A stretch of 64,000 nucleotides of DNA, from NCBI GenBank assembly GCA_023455425.1, contig JAEYCM010000030.1, positions 95,073-159,072 of the forward strand, given 5' to 3'. The position numbers were made by a program, and so were the translations under genes. The notes beneath the pieces are model-generated. The model was given only the letters and a program-made list of their open reading frames with translations, searched no databases and was not told where the DNA came from. Each line of letters starts with the position of its first letter. The stretch's first letter is position 1. Shown one piece after another: positions 17,054 through 24,058 of this stretch. The stretch is from Bacillota bacterium. GTDB taxonomy: Bacteria > Bacillota > Clostridia > Christensenellales > CAG-138.

Positions 17054-18253
17054 TTATGGCGCAAGCACGGAGGCTGCGATGGCGTCGGCAAGCGGGTCGA
17101 GTTCCGTCTCGGATTTTAAGGAGGAGCGGATATCCAACGTGCCCAGGATCGTAATCTCCTTCATGGCTTTTAATCGTTCGTCCATCCCTTTGAGTGCGGC
17201 GCTTGCCCAGGTATGGTTGCCGATGATGGCGGCGGATCTATTCTGCATGTTGAGTACGGAAAGCTCATGCAGCACGGTATCCATGCCATAGTAAAGCGAC
17301 ATATTGTAGGTTGGCGAGCCAATGACAAAATGGCTGTATTTCCATACATCAGCAATGATATAGGAGGCGTGCGTGTTGCTCACGTCATACATGCGCATAT
17401 CCGTTACCCCCCGCTCTGCCAGCTTGTTTGCCAACGCCAGCATCGCGTTTTCCGTGTTGCCGTACATGGATGCGTAAAAGAGCACCACGCCCTTTTGTTC
17501 CGGGATATACCGGCTCCACCTGTCGTACTTCTCCAGCAGGTACCAAAGATTTTCCCGCCAGACCGGCCCGTGCAGCGGGCAGATGATGTGGATGGGCAAA
17601 TCGCGCAGTTTATTGAGCGCCGCCTGCACCTGCGCGCCAAAGCGCCCTACGATATTGGCGTAGTAGCGGCGCGCTTCGTCTAAAAACAGGTTTTCAATGT
17701 CCATTTCATCCGCAAACAGGTTGCCGGAAAGCGCGCCAAACGCGCCGAACGCATCCGCGGAAAACAGGATTTTACTTGTTATCTCATAGGTCATCATCAC
17801 TTCCGGCCAATGTACCATGGGGGCCATATAGAAGCGGAGCGCGGTCTTCCCCAGCGGGAGTTCCTCTCCTTCCTTTACTTCAAGCTGGTTCCCCGAGATA
17901 TCCATGCCGTAATACTGCCGGAAGAACTGGAAGGTCATTTTATTGCCCACCACTTTCACGTTCGGGTACCGGCGGACAAGCTCTTCAATATTCGCGCAAT
18001 GGTCGGGCTCCATATGGTTGATCACCAGGTAATCAAGCGCCCGGCCATTCAATACATGCGCCACGTTCTCCAGGTACTGCGCGCTGACGGAAGAATCCAC
18101 CGTATCCAAAATGGCGGTCTTTTCATCCAGCACCAGGTACGAGTTATAGGCTACGCCGTTGGTGAGCGGGAACATGTTTTCAAACCGTGAAATCCGTCTG
18201 TCATTCGCCCCGACCCAATACACCTGTTCCGTAACCTTCCGTACGCTTTGCAT
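17054..18253 (-). CDS. fprA: A-type flavoprotein / flavodiiron protein (O2 or NO reductase)
   Basis: 399 residues: a metallo-beta-lactamase-like diiron domain (about 1-250) and a C-terminal flavodoxin domain (about 250-395). Diiron ligands are all present: H-x-E-x-D-H in NHMEPDHC, His in VHWPEVM, Asp in SADAFGAFG and His in PLHGPVW. The FMN loop is YASMYGNTENAM. Such proteins reduce O2 to water or NO to N2O with electrons from rubredoxin or F420, protecting anaerobes. The start at 18253 is preceded by AGGAGG; the frame extends to 18331 but without a ribosome site. It is upstream of sodA. Confidence 0.92.
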   Translation of the reverse strand: MQSVRKVTEQVYWVGANDRRISRFENMFPLTNGVAYNSYLVLDEKTAILDTVDSSVSAQYLENVAHVLNGRALDYLVINHMEPDHCANIEELVRRYPNVKVVGNKMTFQFFRQYYGMDISGNQLEVKEGEELPLGKTALRFYMAPMVHWPEVMMTYEITSKILFSADAFGAFGALSGNLFADEMDIENLFLDEARRYYANIVGRFGAQVQAALNKLRDLPIHIICPLHGPVWRENLWYLLEKYDRWSRYIPEQKGVVLFYASMYGNTENAMLALANKLAERGVTDMRMYDVSNTHASYIIADVWKYSHFVIGSPTYNMSLYYGMDTVLHELSVLNMQNRSAAIIGNHTWASAALKGMDERLKAMKEITILGTLDIRSSLKSETELDPLADAIAASVLAP

Positions 18254-18386
18254 GTTCTTTTCCTCCTGACTTATTGATAACCAACCTTTTTGGTATGCAT
18301 TCAAGCTATCACAAATATTTCTGATATACAAGCAGGGGAATGGTTGATCCGCACTTTTATATATGCGGATATGCGCATTCCGGCAT

Positions 18387-18413
18387 GAAAAAACGCCGCA
18401 AAATTGCGGCGTT
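18387..18413 (-). terminator. Intrinsic terminator of the SDR gene
   Basis: Minus strand AACGCCGCA / TGCGGCGTT stem with an ATTT loop, then TTTTTT. It ends the transcript from 19597. Confidence 0.8.
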
Positions 18414-18440
18414 CAGGTTATCCGAATGCTATTTATTCTT

Positions 18441-18560
18441 GGAGGCTCTGCCTCCAAACCTCCGTTTAGGGCCGTAACGGCCCTAAAAACCCATTCTTTC
18501 TAGATTGGGTTTCCAAAGGGACGTTACGTCCCTTTGGTGGAGTCAGGGGCAAAACCCCTG
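18441..18560. repeat. Chain of four short perfect hairpins
   Basis: In order: GGAGGC/GCCTCC type (18441-18455), TTTAGGGCCGT/ACGGCCCTAAA (18465-18487), CCAAAGGGACG/CGTCCCTTTGG (18513-18537) and CAGGGG/CCCCTG (18544-18560). They lie between the SDR stop and its terminator and hold no reading frame. The last unit recurs as CAGGGGC..GCCCCT at about 28336 after pgsA. Confidence 0.6.
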
Positions 18561-18568
18561 TAAAGGGC

Positions 18569-19597
18569 TCACTGCACCAGCGGCCTGCGGCGTTTTGATT
18601 GCTTCATCCATTGCACAATATCAGAAAGCGTTTCTTTTAATGGCCGCGTGCTGTAGCCAAGCTCGCGCGTGGCCTTTTCATGCGAGTAAGCGGCGTTCTG
18701 CGTAATGGTAAACAGCGAATACCGGGTGAAGATCGGCGGCTTGCGGGAGAGCTTGTAGTAAAGCTCCATAAACGGCACGATTGCCTTTGCGGCCCACAGC
18801 GGCAAATAAAGTTTAAGCCGCCTTTTCCCCGCCACCTCGGAAAGCGTATCGAACAGCTCCCTTAGATCAATAAAGCGGTTGGAAAGGATATAGCATTCGC
18901 CGCTTTTGCCCTTCTCCGCCGCAAGCAAAATGCCGCGCGCCACATCGCGGACGTCCACAAAATCAAACCCGCCGTGTATGGCCGCGGGCAACCGCCCATG
19001 CACAAAGCTTGCAATCAAATGCGCCATATTGCCTGTAGGCAATCCTTTCGGCCCGATGATGCCCGCCGGATGCACGGCCACCGTATCCAATCCCTGTTTT
19101 GCGGCGTCCAGCACAAGCCTTGTGGCGGCAGCCTTGGTTTTGGCGTAATATCCCTTGACCGCGCCGGGATCAAACGAGGCAATTTCCTTCATATCCTGGC
19201 CAAAGGGCAGCAGCGGGATGGCGTGGACGGAACTGACATATACAAGCCGCTTTGCGCGGTGTTCCATGCACGCATCCACAACATTGACCGTACCATTCAC
19301 ATTGACGTCATAGACCCGCGGGTCCGCATGCTCCGAAATGGAAACGATGCCCGCGCAATGGATGACGATGAACTGCGCCGATTTAGCGTTTTCAAACAGC
19401 TGATTGAGCGTATCCCGCTCGCAGACGTTTCCCGTATATTGCGTAAGCAGCCCTTCATTGCGCTCCGCAAAAGGCAGGCAGCTTTCCCCGGGCAGCATAA
19501 ACGCGCGTACTTCTTTGCCCTGGTTTAGAAGTTCCTGCACCACGTGGCCGCCCAAGTGGCCTGCCGCCCCCGTTACGATATAAATCAGCTTTTCCAT
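18569..19597 (-). CDS. NAD-dependent epimerase/dehydratase family protein (extended SDR)
   Basis: 342 residues with the N-terminal dinucleotide motif VTGAAGHLGGHV (TGxxGxxG), the acidic-to-neutral NAG-like HCAGIVSI, and the catalytic YYAKTK (YxxxK) after VYVSSVHAI. It resembles dihydroflavonol-4-reductase or nucleoside-diphosphate-sugar epimerase relatives, but the substrate is unknown. Overall length and the C-terminal substrate domain are normal. It is divergent from a TetR gene 215 bp away, which may regulate it. AAGGAG precedes the ATG. Confidence 0.85.
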   Translation of the reverse strand: MEKLIYIVTGAAGHLGGHVVQELLNQGKEVRAFMLPGESCLPFAERNEGLLTQYTGNVCERDTLNQLFENAKSAQFIVIHCAGIVSISEHADPRVYDVNVNGTVNVVDACMEHRAKRLVYVSSVHAIPLLPFGQDMKEIASFDPGAVKGYYAKTKAAATRLVLDAAKQGLDTVAVHPAGIIGPKGLPTGNMAHLIASFVHGRLPAAIHGGFDFVDVRDVARGILLAAEKGKSGECYILSNRFIDLRELFDTLSEVAGKRRLKLYLPLWAAKAIVPFMELYYKLSRKPPIFTRYSLFTITQNAAYSHEKATRELGYSTRPLKETLSDIVQWMKQSKRRRPLVQ

Positions 19598-19811
19598 TGT
19601 TCTCCTTGCCTTTCCGTTGCCGCAGTCCTTGCTTTGTGCGCATTATCGAACACCGTGTTGATTTACGCTCATGCTTATATTATGATATACCTTGTCATAT
19701 AATCAACAGACAGTTCGGTATCGTTTGCGCGTTACCGGTCATTTGGATTTTTGCTGTCTGTTTACCGGGTGCCGGAAATTCAAACTTATTGTGAACGGAG
19801 CATAAGGCCGT

Positions 19812-20399
19812 ATGAAGCAGGAAAGAACCGACCGCAGGGTCAAATACACGAAAATGGTGCTTAGGCAAAGTCTCCTAGAGCTGCTTGAGGAGCAGCCCAT
19901 TTCCAAGCTGACGGTCACGGACCTTTGCGCCCGGGCGGACGTCAACCGCAACACGTTCTATGCGCATTATCAAAGCCCGTTCGACCTTCTGATGCAGATC
20001 GAAGACGAGCTGTATGAAGAAATCATGCGCTCGGTGGAGCGCTCCCTTTCCGCCCGCACCATGAGCACCTTCCTGCTCGAAGTCTGCCAGTCCATTGAAG
20101 CAAACGGCGACCTGTGCAGACTTTTAGTATCCGAACACGGGGACAAGGATTTTTTACGGCGCGTCATGCAGGTGGCACACGACTGGAGCATTGCGGAGTG
20201 GAGCGCGCGACCAGGCGACCTGGACCGGGAAGGTATGGAGCTTCTGTATTCCTTTGCGGCAAACGGCAGCATCGCCGTGATCGAAGGCTGGATCAAGTCC
20301 AACATGCAAAAAAGCCCGCAGGAGATCGCCATGCTCATTGAAAAAATGACACGCAGCGGCCAAGCCGCATTTTTCCCATCTTCCTCGGATATCATGTAG
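19812..20399 (+). CDS. TetR/AcrR family transcriptional regulator
   Basis: 195 residues. The N-terminal helix-turn-helix is clear: KLTVTDLCARADVNRNTFYAHYQS (split from a longer block, about 33-56). The C-terminal part is of the TetR_C_33/DhaS-like type seen in Clostridia, with RVMQVAHDWSIAEW. It is divergently transcribed from the SDR gene; the shared 213-bp gap has an AT-rich stretch with ATTATGATATA..TCATATAAT symmetry that could be an operator. Ligand unknown. Confidence 0.85.
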   Translation: MKQERTDRRVKYTKMVLRQSLLELLEEQPISKLTVTDLCARADVNRNTFYAHYQSPFDLLMQIEDELYEEIMRSVERSLSARTMSTFLLEVCQSIEANGDLCRLLVSEHGDKDFLRRVMQVAHDWSIAEWSARPGDLDREGMELLYSFAANGSIAVIEGWIKSNMQKSPQEIAMLIEKMTRSGQAAFFPSSSDIM

Positions 20400-20418
20400 C
20401 ATCTTAGCGTCTGCGCGG

Positions 20419-20446
20419 GGCGCGCGTTTGACCCGCGCGCCTTTTT
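20419..20446 (+). terminator. Intrinsic terminator after the TetR gene
   Basis: GGCGCGCG / CGCGCGCC stem, 7-nt loop, TTTTTG tail. Confidence 0.8.
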
Positions 20447-20501
20447 GTTATATGGTGAAAGAAATAGAACCCTATCGTTTCACACAGGAGGTCTATAAAT
20501 T

Positions 20502-21125
20502 ATGAAAGTCCTGCTCATCAACGGCAGCCCGCACAAGGAAGGATGTACCTATACCGCGCTGACCGAGGTCGCCGACGAATTGAACCGCCTTGGCGTGGAA
20601 ACAGAGCTGTTCCATATCGGCACGCAGCCTGTCAGCGGATGTACCGCCTGCGGTTACTGCAGAAAGACGCAGTCCCTTCGGTGCGTGTACCAGGATACCG
20701 TCAATGAAGCGATCGCCAAGATGGAGCAGTCTGACGCCATGATCGTGGGTTCCCCCGTCCACTACGCCAGCGCCTGCGGTGCGTTGGTCTCTTTTCTGGA
20801 CCGCATGTTTTACGCAAGCCGCGGCTTTGCTTTCAAACCGGGGGCCGCCATCGTCACCTGCCGCCGCGGCGGCGCTACGGCGGCGTTTGATCAATTGAAC
20901 AAGTATTTCCTCATTTCCGGCATGCCGCTTGCTTCCTCGCAATATTGGAACATGGCGCACGGCAACACGCCGGAAGAAATCAGGCAGGATCTTGAGGGCC
21001 TGCAAACCATGCGCACGCTGGCAAAAAACATGGCGTGGCTGCTGCAATGCATTGAGGCCGGAAAGCTTCACAACGTACCGCTGCCCGAGGTTGAGCCGCG
21101 GCAGGTCACGAATTTTATCCGGTAA
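20502..21125 (+). CDS. NADPH-dependent FMN reductase / iron-sulfur flavoprotein-like
   Basis: 207 residues, flavodoxin fold. The FMN phosphate loop is LLINGSPHKEGCTYTAL (residues 4-20) and the second FMN contact is VGSPVHYASACGAL. At about 47-61 there is C-x2-C-x2-C-x7-C (CTACGYC then a Cys eight residues on), the compact cluster motif of iron-sulfur flavoproteins, so it may carry a 4Fe-4S centre and act as an electron carrier. AGGAGG precedes the ATG. A GNAT gene follows 6 bp after its stop. Confidence 0.85.
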   Translation: MKVLLINGSPHKEGCTYTALTEVADELNRLGVETELFHIGTQPVSGCTACGYCRKTQSLRCVYQDTVNEAIAKMEQSDAMIVGSPVHYASACGALVSFLDRMFYASRGFAFKPGAAIVTCRRGGATAAFDQLNKYFLISGMPLASSQYWNMAHGNTPEEIRQDLEGLQTMRTLAKNMAWLLQCIEAGKLHNVPLPEVEPRQVTNFIR

Positions 21126-21131
21126 CGCAAT

Positions 21132-21650
21132 ATGGATTGGATACTTGAATCGGAGCGTCTACGGTTCCGGCATATTGTGGAAGCGGACTTTTTAAGCCTG
21201 TCTGACCTGCTGCAGGACGAAGAAGTGATGTACGCATGGGAGCACGGCTTCTCGCACGAAGAAGTACGCGGCTTTATGGAGCGGACGTTTGCCCGTTACC
21301 GGGAAGACGGTTTTGGGCATTTTGCCGCAATCGAGAAGGAAACGGGCGCGTTTATCGGCGTGATCGGCCCCATCGTTGAGGTGGTGGAGGATGTTCCTTA
21401 CATGGGGCTTGGCTATATCCTCAAAAAGCGGTATTGGGGAAAAGGGTATGCTGTGGAGGGCGCAAAAGCCTGCATGGCGTATGCGTTTGATCGGCTTGGC
21501 GCGCAGAAGGTCATCGCGGAGATCCGCCCGGAAAACCGCCCCTCCCGCAGGGTAGCCGAGCGGCTGGGCATGCGGGTGGAGCGGGAATTTGTAAAGCGCT
21601 ACCGCGGCAAGGAAATGCCGCATCTGATCTACAGCAAAACAAGGGAATAA
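21132..21650 (+). CDS. GNAT N-acetyltransferase (RimJ/RimL type)
   Basis: 172 residues covering one GNAT domain: ESERLRFRHIVEADF at the N-terminus, FAAIEKETGAFIGVIG, the acetyl-CoA loop region YILKKRYWGKGYAVEGAKA (Q/RxxGxG/A-like RYWGKGYA), and AEIRPENRPSRRVAERLGM at the end. It would acetylate an amino group of a protein or small molecule; substrate unknown. It is cotranscribed with the flavoprotein. Its TAA stop is the first three bases of a family B repeat. Confidence 0.85.
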   Translation: MDWILESERLRFRHIVEADFLSLSDLLQDEEVMYAWEHGFSHEEVRGFMERTFARYREDGFGHFAAIEKETGAFIGVIGPIVEVVEDVPYMGLGYILKKRYWGKGYAVEGAKACMAYAFDRLGAQKVIAEIRPENRPSRRVAERLGMRVEREFVKRYRGKEMPHLIYSKTRE

Positions 21651-21727
21651 AGGTATCGCCACCTACGGTGGCGACGATAGATTATTTTATTTAATAGCGG
21701 GAGGGCTGCGCCCCCCGCGCCCCCTGG
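21648..21727 (+). repeat. Family B intergenic repeat, copy 2, joined to a stop codon
   Basis: TAAAGGTATCGCCACC, hairpin GTGGCG, then GATTATTTTATTTAATAGCGGGAGGGC and the GCGCCCCCTG box. The TAA of the GNAT gene is part of it. Nothing coding is seen between here and 21897. Confidence 0.75.
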
Positions 21728-21897
21728 GCGGTGCTCAAAGGAAGGGGTGAGGATCGGTTGTGTGCCAAAGGCTGCACATCAATCCTTGTAGCTCCGAATG
21801 CACCATTCGGGGGCACGAAGTTCCCTCAAAGCGAAAACCGCCTTCGGCGCACTAATGCGTCGATATATTGAAACCTTCAAACAAGTTTATTACACTC

Positions 21898-21923
21898 AAA
21901 AGGGCCGCAATGCGGCCCTTTGC
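21898..21923 (-). terminator. Intrinsic terminator of the SulP gene
   Basis: AAAGGGCCGCA / TGCGGCCCTTT, a nearly loopless 11-bp stem followed on the minus strand by TTTTGAG, overlapping the region just after the SulP stop. Confidence 0.75.
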
Positions 21924-21929
21924 ATGTTC

Positions 21930-23564
21930 TTATGCGGCGAGCTTTTCCAGCGCCTGATCCGTGCTCCAATAGAAATGGTCCTCGCCGATCTTTTCGATCA
22001 GCTCCAATTTCTCGAATATCTCCCTGACCGGGGGCTGGAGGCTTGCAAAATACACGGAGGTATTGTTTTGTGTAAGCCGCCCGCAGATTTCCTGCAGCGC
22101 CTGCACGCCGGACAGGTCCGCAAGCGGCACGCCGCGCAGGGAGAATATAATCTGCTCCTTGCCGGAAAGCGCTTCAAGCGCGTCCTCCAAACGGCGCACA
22201 GAGCCAAAGTACAAAGGTCCCGTGATATACACTACCCCGGTGTGGGAAAGCTTTTCCGTAAACGCCGCCTGCTTGGGAAGCTTAGCCGGGATGACGTCGC
22301 TTACGGTCACCTGCATGTTGGAAACCTTGATCACAAACGTCATGACCGAGAAGAGCACGCCGATGACGATGGCCACAGTGAGGTCAAACACCACTGTACA
22401 GGCCATGGTGATGAAAAACTGGAGGATGGCGCTTGTGATCTTCTTACTGAATATCTCTTTGATGGCGTGCCATTCGTTCATGCGCCAGGCTGTCATAATC
22501 AGCACCCCGGCCAGCGCGCACAGCGGAATGGCGGACATGACGCTGCCAAGCGCAAACATGGAAAGCAGCAGGACGGCTGAATGGATGATGCCGGTCAACC
22601 GGGTTTGCCCACCCGCCTTGATGGCGACGCTGGTGCGGGCGATCGCGGCAGTCGCAGGTACGCCGCCAAAGAACGGCAGCACCACGTTGCCGATGCCCTG
22701 GGCGATAAGTTCCTGGGATGCGTTGAGCTTTTCGTTTTTCATGCGCCCTGCGCTTGCGCCGCATAAGAGGCTTTCGATCATCCCCAGCGCAGCAATGCTG
22801 ATGGCGGGCATGACAAGCCCTCTGAGTTCTTTCAAGTGAATGGCGGAAAGCGTGAGCCGTTCCCCCAGCAGCAGCGTGCGGGGGATTTCCCCAACGCTTG
22901 TAACAGGAAGGCGAAACAGGATGTTCGCCCCGGTCGCGAGTATGATCGCAACGAGCGAGGCGGGGCAGACCTGGGCCCACTTCCTGGGATAAAACGCGAT
23001 GAGCAAAATGACCGCAACGCCCATGATGAGCGCAGCCGGGTTAAAGGATGATTGCGGCAGCGTAAAGTAGCTGATGATGCGCTCAATGGTTTCTTCCCCG
23101 GCGGAAGTAAGACCCGTCAAATTGTTGATCTGCCCCAGCGCAATGATGACGGCAATGCCGGAGGTAAAGCCGGTGATGACAGGCAAGGGAATAAAAGAAA
23201 CAATATCCCCCAGCTTGAACACGCCCGCAAGGATGAGCATGACGCCGGACAGAAGGCAAGCCAGAAACACGCCGTTTAGCCCATACTGCGCGACAAGCGA
23301 TACCAAAATCGCCGTCATGGCCCCCGTCGGCCCCGAAAGCTGGTACGAAGCGCCGGACAACGAGCCGATGACAAGCCCGGCTAGAATGGCGGTCACAAGC
23401 CCTGCGGCTGCGGACGCACCGCTGCTGACCCCAAAAGCCAGCGCAAGGGGCAACGCGACCGCCGCCACCGTCACCCCAGCCAACACATCTTTTCCCAAAC
23501 GCTTTGCGTCATAGCCCGCAAACTCTTTTTTGAGCATCCCGGTAAAACCCTGTAACAGCCGCAC
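21930..23564 (-). CDS. SulP family anion permease with C-terminal STAS domain
   Basis: 544 residues: about 10-12 hydrophobic helices (30-415) carrying the SulP signature region AAGLVTAILAGLVIGSLSG and QLSGPTGAMTAIL, then a cytoplasmic STAS domain (about 435-540) with VPLADLSGVQALQEI. Members carry sulfate, bicarbonate or dicarboxylates; the substrate here is not predictable. It starts with GTG; GGGAGG lies 11 nt upstream, and ATG 23537 is an alternative start. It is monocistronic with its own terminator. Confidence 0.88.
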   Translation of the reverse strand: MRLLQGFTGMLKKEFAGYDAKRLGKDVLAGVTVAAVALPLALAFGVSSGASAAAGLVTAILAGLVIGSLSGASYQLSGPTGAMTAILVSLVAQYGLNGVFLACLLSGVMLILAGVFKLGDIVSFIPLPVITGFTSGIAVIIALGQINNLTGLTSAGEETIERIISYFTLPQSSFNPAALIMGVAVILLIAFYPRKWAQVCPASLVAIILATGANILFRLPVTSVGEIPRTLLLGERLTLSAIHLKELRGLVMPAISIAALGMIESLLCGASAGRMKNEKLNASQELIAQGIGNVVLPFFGGVPATAAIARTSVAIKAGGQTRLTGIIHSAVLLLSMFALGSVMSAIPLCALAGVLIMTAWRMNEWHAIKEIFSKKITSAILQFFITMACTVVFDLTVAIVIGVLFSVMTFVIKVSNMQVTVSDVIPAKLPKQAAFTEKLSHTGVVYITGPLYFGSVRRLEDALEALSGKEQIIFSLRGVPLADLSGVQALQEICGRLTQNNTSVYFASLQPPVREIFEKLELIEKIGEDHFYWSTDQALEKLAA

Positions 23565-23720
23565 GGCGAAATGATCCTCCCGTTCCTTACAGCAATCGAC
23601 ATAAATATGCGAATAATGCGCACTTTCGCCATTATAACATACGGAATATATCCGTCAATGCCGCAAATAGCGCACGAGTGCTGGCAAGCGTATCTTAGCA
23701 GCGCCCGCACGCCTCGTACT

Positions 23721-23842
23721 CAGGGGGCGCGGGGGGCAAAGCCCACCCGCTATTAAATAAAATAGTCTATCGCGGCAGCCCACAGGCTTAGTGTCCGAGG
23801 CGTACCCCGCCGAGGACGCGCCGCCGTAAGTGGCGATACCTT
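23721..23842 (-). repeat. Family B intergenic repeat, copy 3, with extra module
   Basis: AGGGGGCGCGGGGGGC, GCCCACCCGCTATTAAATAAAATAGTCTATCG, then an additional 45-bp block (CACAGGCTTAGTGTCCGAGG..GAGGACGCG) and the CGCCGTAAGTGGCGATACCTT end. The extra block is shared only with copy 1a. Confidence 0.75.
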
Positions 23843-24058
23843 AAGAAAATGAAAACATATGTAGATGCTTTTTTGACATGCTCAAAAGTGCGTCGGAACA
23901 ACGCACTTTTAACCTAAAGAAAACCCGCTTATAAAGTCCATATGGCTTTATAAGCGGTCATTTGCACGCCGCTTTTGAATGCGGTATAATAAGTTGAGTT
24001 TTTATGCGCGGCAGGATTTGCCGCAGAGCAATGCTGTTCACTATATGGAGGTGCGGCT
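23843..24058. other. Hairpin-rich leader upstream of ftsK
   Basis: Two strong inverted repeats: AAAAGTGCGT / ACGCACTTTT (23884-23910) and CCGCTTATAAAG / CTTTATAAGCGG (23925-23956). With the repeat to their left they fill the 494-bp gap between SulP and ftsK. No gene is seen. Confidence 0.6.
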
